Assembly: GCF_001661345.1 (NCBI RefSeq)
Contig: NW_017962916.1
Location: 505,369 to 569,368 of the forward strand
From: Ascoidea rubescens DSM 1968
Taxonomy: Eukaryota > Ascomycota > Saccharomycetes > Ascoideales > Ascoideaceae
Length of the DNA: 64,000 bases
Direction of reading: 5' to 3'
The notes beneath the pieces are model-generated. The model did no database searches. It had not been told where the DNA came from and saw only the letters and a program-made list of their open reading frames with translations. The first letter of the stretch is position 1. Each line of letters opens with the position of its first letter. Below, piece by piece: positions 40,757 to 52,600 of this stretch. Position numbers and translations under genes: made by a program.

Positions 40757-41902
40757 ATGTCTTTTAATGAGTACAAGGAGTATATAGAGGAAGGCGACTT
40801 GGTACTTGCGTGGTTGAGTCGCGACAATTTCAAGCCAATTTACATTGGTGCAAATGACAATTTAAACACTAGATATGGCAGTTTCCCCCACAGTTTAATG
40901 ATTGGTCAAAGATATGGTTCCCAGATATCTTCAAAATCAGGCAAAGGTTTTGTATACCTATTGGCTCCAACTCCTGAGCTATGGACATTGTCTTTACCTC
41001 ACAGAACCCAGATTGTCTACACTCCAGACTCCTCATATATAATCCAAAGATTGAATATATCCTCAAACTCAAGAATAATTGAGGCTGGAACAGGATCCGG
41101 ATCGTTTTCTCATGCCTTTGCAAGGTCAGTGGTCAACGATGAAAGAAATAATGGATTGGTGTTTTCTTATGAATTCCATCAAACCAGATATGAAAAGGCT
41201 CGAATTGAATTTGAAAGCCATAAACTCTTGAACAATAAGATCATACTAACTCATCGAGATGTTTGCAAAAATGGGTTTCAAGTGAATAATTTTCCGGAAA
41301 ATAAGAACATAAATAATGCTATCAATGGTGATCGAAATGGAAACACTCAGATGAATGTCACTGTCATATTCTTGGACTTGCCATCTCCTTGGGATGCAAT
41401 TCCTCACTTGGATAAAGTTATTACCCAAGAGCATGAAGCCAGAATTTGCTGTTTTTCTCCCTGTATCGAGCAGGTGGAGAGAACTATTCGAGCATTGAGT
41501 TCCAATAGATGGGTCCAAATTGAAATGGTCGAAGTCCAGTCAAAAAGCTGGAAGTCTCATAAGATGATGATAAAGGATATCGACGATGTTGTCAACAGAT
41601 TAAAAGACATCAAAAGAAGAAAAATAAATGGTATACAGGAATTGAAAGAAAAAAACGCTCGCAGAAAACGAAACTCTTCTGACCTAGAAGAGCTCCAACC
41701 AAATTCTGAGGAGGGCAAAGAAGCACCAAAGCAAGAAAACAAAAAGGCTAGAGGCTTCAATCCATTTGGTCGTGGTTTGAGAGTGCTTGAAGGTGACGAG
41801 AATTACAACTGGCTGAACATAACAAGAATGGAACCAGAAATCAAGAGCCACACGAGTTACTTGACGTTTGCATGCAAAGTCCCCGAAAACAAGAGTAAAT
41901 AG
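40757..41902 (+). CDS. TRM61: tRNA m1A58 methyltransferase catalytic subunit
   Basis: The 381-residue protein matches Trm61 (Gcd14), the S-adenosylmethionine-binding subunit that with Trm6 methylates A58 of tRNAs, including initiator tRNA. An N-terminal beta domain (GDLVLAWLSRDNFKPI) precedes RYGSFPHSLMIG. The methyltransferase motif I is AGTGSGSFS at 110-118, an FLDLPSPWDAI word holds the catalytic-loop Asp, and KSHTSYLTFA lies at the C-terminus. A charged Lys/Glu/Arg linker at about 285-335 is typical. An in-frame CTG at 41813-41815 lies in the conserved C-terminal block. It follows CYT2 and precedes LSM1, all on the plus strand. Confidence 0.95.
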   Translation: MSFNEYKEYIEEGDLVLAWLSRDNFKPIYIGANDNLNTRYGSFPHSLMIGQRYGSQISSKSGKGFVYLLAPTPELWTLSLPHRTQIVYTPDSSYIIQRLNISSNSRIIEAGTGSGSFSHAFARSVVNDERNNGLVFSYEFHQTRYEKARIEFESHKLLNNKIILTHRDVCKNGFQVNNFPENKNINNAINGDRNGNTQMNVTVIFLDLPSPWDAIPHLDKVITQEHEARICCFSPCIEQVERTIRALSSNRWVQIEMVEVQSKSWKSHKMMIKDIDDVVNRLKDIKRRKINGIQELKEKNARRKRNSSDLEELQPNSEEGKEAPKQENKKARGFNPFGRGLRVLEGDENYNWLNITRMEPEIKSHTSYLTFACKVPENKSK

Positions 41903-42338
41903 GACCCCAGTAGCATTAAATAAAGCCAATAGTACTGCAGTTCTTACTGTAGTTGCCTTCTTTCATCTTCAATGCTTCATTTCTTTCTTTCTTTCCTTCT
42001 TCCTTCACTGCTGAAGTTGCCGATCGGATGTTAGTGCTGAGATATACACATCCGTTCCAAAAGGCACGCGGAGCGACCACGAGAAATTTTGACAATTTTC
42101 CATCAAACAGAGGTGAAGCAAAAGGTGGTATTGAAACTGGTTTCGAGAAAGCTCACATTCTGGCAGTTGGTCGTCGCAGCACCTCTTCTCTATTATTGTT
42201 ATCCTTTCATCAGGTTCATATGTGTATATATTGGATGCCAATTCAAAAGAAAAGGAAAAAAACAAGGTCACTCATCGCATATTAAACTCGTTCTGCACTA
42301 CAAACTCTTTCACTAAATCCAACAAAACTACATTCTAA
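41903..42338. other. TRM61-LSM1 intergenic region
   Basis: 436 bp with the TRM61 3' end and the LSM1 promoter. Overlapping open frames at 41953-42316 are compositional and unlike any known protein. Confidence 0.5.
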
Positions 42339-42845
42339 ATGTTAACACAAAATCAAAGACCCCAGGGCCAATTTATTCCCAAACATAACCTACAGCAGGG
42401 CCAAAAGAGCAAAGACGAAAACCTCTACTTGGAGTCTTATCCTTTTACAACAGCAGCTGCTCTAGTTGGTTCCGTTGATAAGAAAATTTTTGTGTTGTTG
42501 AGAGATGGAAGAAACCTATTTGGTGTTCTAAGGACTTTTGACCAGTATGCTAACTTGGTTCTACAGGACACAATAGAAAGAATTTATCTATTGGAGAAGA
42601 AGTTATACGGAGAAACTTTTCAAGGAAACTTCTTGATTAGAGGCGAAAACGTTGTAATGTTTGGAGAACTAAACATTGATAAGGAGGATGTCCATTTGGA
42701 GGACTTTAAAAAAATTGAATTCAAAGAGGCCGAAAAGACTTTAAATGAAATACATCAAAAAACGATTAAAACGGAAAAGGAAAATTCAAAGATATTTTTA
42801 AAAAATGGTTTAACAAGTGATTTTACAAAAAGCGATTTATACTAG
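42339..42845 (+). CDS. LSM1: Lsm1, cytoplasmic mRNA-decay Sm-like protein
   Basis: A 168-residue protein. The Sm domain spans about 40-118, with KKIFVLLRDGRNLFGVLRTF and the DQYANLVLQDTIER word as Sm1, and FLIRGENVVMFGEL as Sm2. The long C-terminal extension is typical of Lsm1 and helps the Lsm1-7 ring with Pat1 bind oligoadenylated mRNA before decapping. S. cerevisiae Lsm1 has 172 residues. It shares the ring with Lsm3, encoded at 8766. Confidence 0.95.
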   Translation: MLTQNQRPQGQFIPKHNLQQGQKSKDENLYLESYPFTTAAALVGSVDKKIFVLLRDGRNLFGVLRTFDQYANLVLQDTIERIYLLEKKLYGETFQGNFLIRGENVVMFGELNIDKEDVHLEDFKKIEFKEAEKTLNEIHQKTIKTEKENSKIFLKNGLTSDFTKSDLY

Positions 42846-43314
42846 AAAACCTAGTTCAAAATAAAACCAGATTTAGTTTTACTTAACTTTATTAATTTAT
42901 TTATCTTTTTTATCTTTTATTTTATTCTATTCTATTCAAACTGCTTTTCTTTTATTTTTTACTTTTTATTTATTATTTTTTCATTTATTATTTTTTTATT
43001 TTTTTCTTTCATTTTTTCTTTTTATTCTCTTCTAAATTTTTGCATTTTATGCTGTGCTTTTATTTGATTAAGAATAATTACTCACAATTTTCCATTATAG
43101 TGTGTTGAGTTGATAGTTTAGTTTTTTTTTTAAGAGTTTTTTTTTTAAAGTGTTTTTTTTTTTTTATTTTAACCGATTTATGATGAAAACAAATAACACT
43201 AACTGTTAAGTAGTAACTTGGCAGCTATGCTCAATTTAAAATAATGATGCTCAATGATGGTTGATAAAAATATCTCACTAAAACAAAGAAAATATATGAT
43301 TTCCATACAATTAC
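42846..43314. other. Convergent T-rich intergenic region
   Basis: 469 bp between LSM1 and PRP31, dominated by T homopolymers and TTTATT words. This is consistent with 3' ends on both sides. No gene is visible. Confidence 0.55.
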
Positions 43315-44120
43315 TTACTTAATGTTTAAATTTGTCAATCTTGTAGTCATTTTTTTAGTCATTTTAGCTTTATTTTTATTATCAATCTTATGGATTCTAC
43401 TAGCCATACCTAAACCAATTTCTTCTCCATAAGCATCCAAAACAGTTTCTTCTTCTTTACCAAATTCCAACCTATTTTGGGCCTTTCTTAATTCCGACAT
43501 TTGGAATTGTTCTTTGAATTTTCTAAATCTTTTGCCCCCTCGCTTTTTTGATGGTTTATCCAAGGGAATCGGTAAAGCTTTAGGTGGTCGATTATCTGGA
43601 GGCTTTGCATAATCCACCAACTTTTGGTTGATTTCCATTAACAACTTTTTCCCCATTTCCCCATTTGAATAATTATGGTTTAAATCAATTCTTGCGGCCA
43701 ACACTAATTTTGATGAAACCAACTTCATTGCTTTCTTTTGCAATGAAGTATCTGGCAAGTTTGAAATGACCGGGGAGTTGTATATATATCCTTTTAATCG
43801 AATACCATTTGAACCAAAACCTAAAGCTACAGGTTTTTTCGAACCAATAGAAGAAATATTGCAAGCCGGTGTTAATGATAAGTTTTTCAAGCTACCAGTG
43901 TAAGCTAATAGTTGAGCAGCACAATTTGGACCAATTATTTCGGTTAAATTGGGGGCAAATTTGTATAGTTTTGAAGCAACATAGTTGATTAATTTTTGGA
44001 TTGCAGAGTTTAGAGATAACAATAAAGAACAAGCTTTTAAAATATTATTTAACTGAGAAGTTGATAGCACTTGATTATTATTGTTATTATTGTTATTATT
44101 GCTGTTGTTATTATTATTAC

Positions 44121-44155
<35 letters not shown>

Positions 44156-44916
44156 GTGACAATGGAGTTATTGCTGTTGTTATTTGACTTTAGATTCTTT
44201 TCATTTTCTAATAAACTTATTGTTAAGAGTAAATGCTTTTCAGGTGGTAAAATTTTCAAAAAAATAGGATCATTAATTTGATTTGAACTTTTGATTAAAT
44301 TTAGGACAATATTAGCGTAATCAACAGGGTTTTCAATTAATAGAGATAATTCTGAAAACTGTTTGGAATAATGAATTTTAATGAAATTGTAAATGAACTG
44401 AATTTCGTTGTTTATTTCTACAGTTAGTTCATTAACTTTTATTAAAAAATTGTAATCATCATTATCATTATCATTATCATTATCATTATCATTATCATTA
44501 TCATTATCATTATCATTATTGATTTGGTTAGTATTGATTTTCAATAATATTGAATCAACAATCGGTAGTAAGTTTGATATGGAGGTGATGTCATTAATTT
44601 TATTCAAATCCAACCTGGAAATTAAATCAGAAGTCGATAACGATTTATTATTTGATAATAAATTATTAATTTCAGTTAATAAAAGTTTGTCAGAAGAGTT
44701 CGAATTAGAAGAAACATTAGACTTACTATTTATTTCTTCATAGTCGTTTGGTTGATTATTATTGGCGTCAGCTAGGGAGTGTTGGTTATTAAGGGTGTTT
44801 GCTTTGTTATTAATACTGTTGTTGTGATTTTGCTGGTTGTCTTCCAACTCTGAGTCATCTTCAGAGTCGATATCGCTGAGATCAGCAAGTAAGGATTCCT
44901 CTAGGGACAAACCCAT
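43315..44916 (-). CDS. PRP31: Prp31, U4/U6.U5 tri-snRNP splicing factor
   Basis: A 533-residue protein; the open frame extends five codons upstream only to a TTG. The NOSIC-type helices and the Nop domain are recognisable: KLYKFAPNLTEIIGPNCAA, LLAYTGSLKNLSLTPACNI, SSIGSKKPVALGFG. The C-terminal part has a Lys/Arg cluster (KKRGGKRFRKFKEQF) and LDAYGEEIGLGMAS. Prp31 clamps the U4 snRNA k-turn with Snu13 and bridges the tri-snRNP. Two low-complexity inserts (an Asn-Asp hexamer repeat and a poly-Asn run with Ser) push the length past the 494 residues of S. cerevisiae Prp31. Confidence 0.95.
44071..44155. repeat. Trinucleotide (ATT)n run encoding poly-Asn in PRP31
   Basis: About 27 ATT/GTT/CTG-type triplets on the plus strand encode nearly pure Asn with a few Ser in PRP31. 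It lies in a loop between conserved helices. Confidence 0.9.
44455..44518. repeat. Hexamer (ATTATC)n microsatellite in PRP31
   Basis: About ten perfect copies of a six-base unit encode alternating Asn-Asp in PRP31. The array is uninterrupted, which suggests recent expansion. Confidence 0.92.
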
Positions 44917-45233
44917 TGCAAAGAACAACAAAAGTAGAAGGTAAAGTGGAGCGAAGAACCACTAAAGACAACAAAGGCAGTGGATGGTTGTCGAAGAGAT
45001 GAAAGACTTTGATGAAGATAACATTTTTATATTTAGATTTTGATTCAACCGAGACCAAAAATACGGGTCCGAGGGCAGTATATAACATAAAACTAAAGAG
45101 GAAACGAAAAGGAAGAGAAAGGAAAGGAAAAAAAGAGATAAAAACAAAGAGAAAAAAAGAAAAGGGAAAACTAAAAACTGTTAGTGAAGAAATAGAAATT
45201 TAGAAATAAAAGTGGAACAAACTGATAGATAAA
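44917..45233. other. PRP31 promoter and YPD1 3' region
   Basis: 317 bp with the PRP31 promoter. A purine-rich stretch (45090-45170; GGAAA, GAAAA words) lies toward the YPD1 end. No gene is visible. Confidence 0.5.
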
Positions 45234-46220
45234 TTAAAAGTTATCGTCGCTATAGTACTTGTTAAAGAAAAGTCTCACTTTATCAAACTCAATTTTAGCA
45301 CAATCCACAGCATTTTTGGTATATAGAGTCCATTTTAAGTAGTTTCTGTCGTTCGAGTTGACAAAGGGTTGTTCTTTAGTGTTGTCATGCAATTCGTTGA
45401 GTTTGACTAGAATTTCTGAGTAGTTGTTTGAATTTGCATGTTTGGCAATATATTCCTCGATTTGATTGTTCAATTTCAGAAAATCGGATTTGGAAGTGTC
45501 ATTTTCGTGATTCTCAGTGTCTTCAATCACTATTGAATCGTTGATCTTGCTTAGACTTATCATTTTGTCATTTTTCTGATCTATCTCAAACAATTTTCTT
45601 AGAGGAATATCGTTATTAAAATCTATTTGAAACCCATTATAATTGATACACTTGGCATAATTTTGAATTCTTTCGCAGTTATTTTGGATTGTAATTAAAC
45701 CCAAAGAACCAGCAGCTCCTTTGATGAAGTGACCTAGGTCACTTAATTTAATTAGTAGTTTATTGAAATCATTTAGATGCTTTAGTTCAATTTTGAAAAT
45801 TATGTTACTTTTAGACTGTTGGAAGATGAAATCTTCTTCATCTTCTGAGTTTTTAATTAAATTTTCATCGATTTCCTTTTCAATATAAGGCACTTTGAAA
45901 TTGCTAAAATAATCCAAGTTTTTATTGTTTTTAAAAATGTTTTTGAATATTTTATCAAGGATCAAGTCCATTTTCTGAAAGGTGTTTTTAGTTTGAGCAA
46001 TAAACGTCAACACTAAATTTTTGGAAAAATCCGGCTCGTCTTCATCAAGAGATAGTATATCATTCAAGATTTCCCAGTCTATAAGATTCTGATCGTCTAG
46101 TATTTCCTCCTCAGGATCATTAACGTTCTCGTCGTTATTGGTTATGGGCTGGACATATCTGTGAGTGGGAACAGCAATAAAGGGATCCTCTCTTTCAAAC
46201 CTCAAAATGTCATTATTCAT
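45234..46220 (-). CDS. YPD1: Ypd1-type histidine phosphotransfer protein, long form
   Basis: A 328-residue protein. The HPt four-helix domain carries the phosphorylated His at 164 with Lys167 in LSDLGHFIKGAAGSLGL, followed by CERIQNYAK. The last helix (FDKVRLFFNKYYSDDNF) matches the Ypd1 C-terminus. Ypd1 relays phosphate from the Sln1 sensor kinase to Ssk1 and Skn7 in osmotic and oxidative stress signalling. S. cerevisiae Ypd1 has 167 residues. Here an acidic N-terminal extension of about 50 residues and acidic Asn-rich loops around 110-140 and 205-270 double the length. The conserved core residues are present, so it should be active. It is divergent from URB1. Confidence 0.88.
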   Translation of the reverse strand: MNNDILRFEREDPFIAVPTHRYVQPITNNDENVNDPEEEILDDQNLIDWEILNDILSLDEDEPDFSKNLVLTFIAQTKNTFQKMDLILDKIFKNIFKNNKNLDYFSNFKVPYIEKEIDENLIKNSEDEEDFIFQQSKSNIIFKIELKHLNDFNKLLIKLSDLGHFIKGAAGSLGLITIQNNCERIQNYAKCINYNGFQIDFNNDIPLRKLFEIDQKNDKMISLSKINDSIVIEDTENHENDTSKSDFLKLNNQIEEYIAKHANSNNYSEILVKLNELHDNTKEQPFVNSNDRNYLKWTLYTKNAVDCAKIEFDKVRLFFNKYYSDDNF

Positions 46221-46647
46221 GGCTGATGTGGGGGAACAGAACTAACCAAACTGACCAGATACAACAGCTGAAAACACAACTCAGCGAAACAGTGCTTCTT
46301 ACAATTGAAATCACTTTTACAGATGAAATAATCCTCGCAATTGCAATATTTCTCACTTCCTCACAACAAAAACAAAAATTAAAACAAGTTAAATTTTCGT
46401 TAAGGAGCAAAACCATTCTGAACACAGACGCACCTTGGCACGCATTTTCACACGCATTTTCACACGCATTTTCGCACGCACTATCTCACGCACCTTTCGG
46501 AAAATTTTTATCACCTTTTGGGAAATGTTTTTCATCTTTTTATGAAATTCTTTTTGATCTGCTTCTTTAAACACCAAAGGCGACAAAAGTGCACAACCAG
46601 GCAAACAAACTCGACCTTTTGCACAACTAGTAGGTGGAATTGTTGCT
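46221..46647. promoter_or_regulatory. Divergent promoter of YPD1 and URB1
   Basis: 427 bp. It contains a 12-bp tandem repeat (46439-46480) and, just after it, aaaattttt at 46501-46509, which resembles the RRPE motif found upstream of ribosome-biogenesis genes in yeasts. That would fit URB1. No PAC motif was found. Confidence 0.4.
46439..46480. repeat. 12-bp tandem repeat in the YPD1/URB1 promoter
   Basis: About 3.5 copies of cacgcattttca, 170-210 bp upstream of the URB1 ATG, followed by further CACGCA words. Each unit holds a CACGCA core that could bind a factor. Confidence 0.85.
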
Positions 46648-49600
46648 ATGAACGCTAATGAACTTACCATTGATCATGAATCTGTCACTTTTTCCAAGAC
46701 AGATGCTCAGAAAAGAAAGAAACTAAAATACCAACCCTCATCCAGCTTTCGCATTGACGATAATTTGCTACTGACATTCAACGAGATCTTAAAATTCAAT
46801 GAAAAAATTATAAAAAAGGAGATATCCAAAGACTCCAAAGACATCTCACACTCCCTGGCTGAATTGTCTCCGTTAATTCATTTTATATCTCAGAAACACA
46901 TCTCGAATTTTGTTTCTGCATGGAGTTATTATTCAACCGTAAATGATCACTCCAATTTTAATCTTTTCACTAAAAACATTTCAAGCTATATCAATATTTT
47001 AGATTTCTTTTACCAAAGATTGGAGTTGTACGATAGCCATAATAAAAACACAAATATTCAGGACTCTATATCCTCATTTATCAAATCCCTATACGAAAAT
47101 CAAACAAATTTAAAGGTCATTTTCAAATCTTTGAATAACTTGAACAATAATAATAACTCAACTATAATTTCAATTCTAAATTTATTAAACAAAATCGCAT
47201 TATTTAATGATTCGTCTCTTATCGATGATTTCATTTCCATTTTTTTCCAATTTAATGCTCTTTCTATAGACCTTGATCCCACTAATGAGACCAGCAACAA
47301 CAACTCTGCAGCTTTGAATACAAATGATACATCGATATCAGCAAATTATCTAGTAAATCTTTACAAATTGCTAATTCCTTCAAAATTAAACTCCAATAAA
47401 ATTTTAAATTCTTACTCCATTCGTTATAATTTCATTTCGTTTTATTTAAACTTAATTCACCATTCATCTCCCTCAATTAGAAAAAGTTTATTACTAATTA
47501 ATCAAAATAATAACAATAAAAATAATAAAACTAATATTTCTTCAAATAACTTTATAAATAACAATAAATCATTCATAAATAAGATTTTAACCACTTGGTT
47601 TAAGTTCATGCCCACCAATGATCCTGATAATTTAATCATAAAGACTCTATCTATTTTCAAAGAGAAAATTATAAAAGAATCTTTATTTAAGAAAATCACT
47701 AAAATCCAACTATTCAATGATTTATCCTTAAATAAACTTCTACCTCTCTACTCAAAAAAGGATGATTCAATTATCCAAGAATTCGATGAATTCTTAAACA
47801 TTTATTTTTTAAACGAAGAATTCGGTATTATAAATTTAAATGCCAACCAAAGCTTTCTTTTTCAAAGTAACTACCAAAATAATTATTTAAATAACTACAA
47901 TGCTAATCAAAATAACTTCATCACAATAAATAACAAGAAATTTCCTACTCAAAATAAATTGATTTACAATTTCATCATAAATTTAAAACCTTGGGAAAAT
48001 TTATATCACTCAAAATTAATTATAAACATCTTTAAAAAATTGCCAGAGTTGATTCCTCCTTATAATCTCAACTCATCTTTAAGTTCTTTAAATCTTGATC
48101 CAAAATTATCTTCTTATTTCATTGGCCAGTCATATTTCTTACAAAACCAAATCAATATAAATATCAAATTGCCAAATTTATCTAACATTGATAATAATTT
48201 ATCAAAGATTTCAATTGATTCTGTTTTCGAATTGATTTTACCTTCAAATTTATCAAAACTAAATATAACTAAAGCTTTCAAATTTGACGCCCTTCTAATT
48301 CGACAAATCATTATCCAATTATTAATTTCAATCTTTAAAAAATTTGATCTTTTTTCTCAATGGTTCAAAGCCTCTAATTTATTAGATGACTTGTCAATTT
48401 TGGTTTCAAAATTCCAAAATTCGTTTCCAGATTTATCAATAGTCTTATCTTGTTTGACCGATATTAATAATAAACACATGTCTTTGCCTAATGATAACCC
48501 CAAAAATTATAAATTAATGATTTTATCTTTATTAATTTTAATCAATGATTATATAAATACATTCTCAAACATTAATTTCCAATTTCCAAATTTAGATTTT
48601 TTCATAAATTTATTCGATCAATCAAGTTTTAGTGGTATTGATTTAATTTTGTTGGATAATTTTTTCAATTTACAAAATAATTCTCTATTATCTAATATTA
48701 ATAGCAATAATGCTTCAACAAATATTAGTAAATGGTGGATTCCCTCAAAGTCTTCTAATTCTTTGTTCACAAGTTTAATAAAGTTAAATTGCGTTAATTA
48801 TTCTTCCAATTTAACCATAAACAACAAAATTTTAAAATTATTAAATAATTTAATTAGTTCCCATCAAACTTTGATTTTTAGTGCTCCCAACTCAATTACT
48901 AACAGTAATTCAAAAATATTGATCCCCCAAACATATTCACTATTACACTCACTAAATTTGATTTATCACGCACGTTTTAGTAATGATGTGAATTTTCAAT
49001 TCCAAAAAATCTATTCCTTGTTAGACAATACAATTTCAAGAGTGATACAAACACCTTACAAGTATCTTGATATTTCTAAAAAAACTAACTATTTAAGTCC
49101 CTTTTTGATTACCTTTATTGAACAACTTAAGTATATTGATAAGAAAACCGATTATGATATTGTACTACTTTGGGTATTGAAATTCTTTCAATGTCTCATT
49201 ATATCTGGAGAATCAAATGTTGAAATCTTTCAATATTTGAAACTAGAATTACGAGGCAAGGATAAATTAGTGGATGAAATTTTATTCAGCAAGAATTCGC
49301 TAGAAAATGTTTTTTTAATTAGCACTAATGATGAATCATTACTTGAAAATGATGCAAGTTTTCATATTGCTGAAAATTTGAATATTCTCACTGAAACTAA
49401 AAAAAATAGTATAATTTCTCAGTTTTCTTATTTCGAATATATCTTATCCGAACCCTTTAACGAGCTATCCGGTATCAAGCAAGATTTTCCTAACAATGAT
49501 CTTGACTTTGTGGGGCTACTTTTTAGAATAAAGCTTCTAATTCAAAATAATAAACTTTCATTCAAGAAGGCAAATTCGAAGACTGTTCTATCCACAATGA

Positions 49601-52600
49601 TTGCTCAAGTTTTCAAGTACTTGTCAATGAATTTTGATATAATGATCTTGTTTATCAAAAATTGCACTCACTGGGCTGATTTGGTTTTTAACTCGAAAAA
49701 CGAAATTACAAATGAAAAGTCATTACATGTTCTAGCAGAAATATCGAGGTTTTTCTTTGAAGTTTACCAAAAAATCAATGAAGATGAAAAAACAATTGAT
49801 ATCAACAAACCTAATATATTTGGCTTGTATTCAGAATACATAAAATTGATTTTAAGAGCAAAAAGCAAAAGTCAAGATATGATCAAGTTGTTAGACAACT
49901 CTTTCTGGTCCTTGCCAGACAAAGTGATTTCTGACTATTCTTTGACTGCATCTGATTTCAAAGATAATTTTATTAATGTGCTATTGAAGCAATTCTATTC
50001 TAGAAAAATGGAAATTCCAGTTAGTATGATGGTTACAGCATTGAAAAGTCTCAAAGATTCGAAAATTTTGGATTTGTCTCCTATCTTATATAATATAGTA
50101 GATAACAACCTCATCGAATCTATTGATAAAGAGCATGCTAAAGAAATTGCATTATTGATAATTGATGAACCATATAATTACCCAATTTTGGGAGCGATAA
50201 TGAAAAACCAAAATAATGTCTTTGATTACGTTGTTTTTGAGTTGGAAAATATTATATCTTCAAATAATTTGAATCCATCAACAACTAACTTATTAATCTT
50301 ACATATCACTTCTTGTTTCAAAGAGCACATTATTTCAAAATTTATTAAAAGGCATCGAAATAAAGATTTGCTAAATTCCCTTATTGAAAAATCACTCAAA
50401 ATTATATTTATTTTGCTTCAAAATGATGAGTTTTTCAACTTCCTGTTGCATAAAATTATTGATATAATTGTTGATCAGATTAAGTTTTTTTCCGAAAATG
50501 ATAAACTCTTTATAATAAGCAAGTTGTTTAGTGTTAATTTTAACCTATTTACTAATGAAAATGACAAGGTTTTTATATTATCTAAATTTCTTGGATTAGT
50601 TCAGAATTTGAAAGAATTTATTAATCTGAAAATCATCAAGAATTGGTTTAACAATTTTATTTTAGATTTAAATAAACAATTTTCTTGGATCAATACTGGT
50701 CAGAAAAACATAAAAGAAATTAAACCTATAATAAAAAATCTCAACTCTTTTCTCCGTTCTGATAAAAATTTATGTCTCTGGAATATAATTTCAGATAAAA
50801 GTTTGTTAAACATTCAACTAGAAATATTATTGGGTTCAAATAATTTGCTACTTGATAACGATATTTTAATATATATTAATTTAATATTACTTGATCACCA
50901 GCGATACAAAAAGTTGGCTCAAACAAATAGATTATTGCAGATATTAATCAACAATAGCAACATTGTATTCAATAGAAAAGATGTTATCAAGGTAAATGCA
51001 ATGACCAATAATTCTCAAGCTACAAAAGATATTACAGATTTTTCAATCACAGATATTAAGTTTCTAACAAGTTTAATTTTGTACAAGTTGATTAAGTATG
51101 ATGCAAATCAAGTACATGATTATAATTTACAAGAGCAAATTTTATTATTTTATTCGGGTTCAATAAATTCATACGACTTGATTTTTTTCAAAATATTAGA
51201 GATCATTGAAACTCGGTCCAGAAGTTCATGGATGAACAATTATCTGATTGGGAACAATTATCTGATTGGCTTCGAATTCATTGAGATTGAAGAAATGAGC
51301 AACACTAGTGAACTTGAAGAAATCAGATTCATCTCTAAAAATAAAGAAAAAAACCAAAAGAATACCAGAAGTAAACTCACTGTATCACTATCAAAAAAGT
51401 TGATTGAACTATCATGTAATAATTTTATAAATCAAAAAATTGACATTTTTGAAGAGAAAATTGAAAATAATTGGGATGCTCTTAGTGCATATAACAGTCA
51501 ATACAAAGAAATTAAATGTGTGGACTATCGTCTGAACAGTACCATCACACATTTGTCGATTTATGATGCAAGATTTTTGAGCTTATTAATATTAAATAAC
51601 AAAGAATTTGTTACCATCAAAGACAATGTGATTAAATTCAATATAAGACGATTGATAGAGATGAGGCTTTTAGAATTTATAATTGTCAGTTTGAATTCAA
51701 CTGATCAAAGATTGGTAAGTATTCTGCTAAAGATATTAAGTAATATCTTGATTGAAATGGAAGATAACGAGAAAAAAGCCACGAATAACCATCTCGAAAG
51801 TAATGAAACAAACGAATCCACAAAACAGGGCGATCAAAATGATAAGCTGCAAAAAAAGAATTATACTATCAGAGATGGATATATAATAAAAATTTTACTC
51901 AGTAAATTATTTTTCACTTTGAGAACAGATGGTTTTAACAAATTATCAAACATTTTCCTAGTTCAAATATCTAGAATTGTTAAAATTTTAAACAATCCAA
52001 CTCATTTCTTATATAATAAGGTATTTTGGTATTTATTAAACACCAATAAATTTAATATGAGCGAATTGCCCATCTTTAAAAACATAATTAAAATTGGGGG
52101 CAGCACTAACGATAATAAAAATAAAAATAAAAACATTAGCACCAATATCAATAACTATAATAGCGCAAACTTTATAAGAGAAATTAATTGGATAGTTGAT
52201 GGAATTTTAGTTGGATTGAAAGATGAAAAAGATCTAAAAGTGTTAATAAAAAGTAAAGCGCTTGATTGGATTTTGTCCTTTTTGAACATGATTACTTTAT
52301 CCAATGCATTGAGGTTTAAACTTAATTTAGTTTTGGCTAAAATTCAGGAACTTAACAATGATATTAATTTTGATAACAATTGGAACCTATTAATAACAAG
52401 ATTCGGTGATTTATGTTACTTAGAACAAAGAATTTCTGGATTGAATAAAAACGAATTGAAATCTATCAATAACATCAATACTAGTGTTAATATTATTGAT
52501 CAAAACAAAATGAATCACAATTCAGAAGAGCTAATTAACTTGAAATCCATAGCCATCAGATATCAAATTTTAAATGAAAATAATAAGAGGATCAAAAAGT

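Noticed and set aside
41953-42316. Overlapping frames between TRM61 and LSM1
   Set aside because: Different frames of the same promoter sequence; none matches a protein family.
44081-44281. Plus-strand poly-Leu frame
   Set aside because: Antisense of the poly-Asn-coding run in PRP31.
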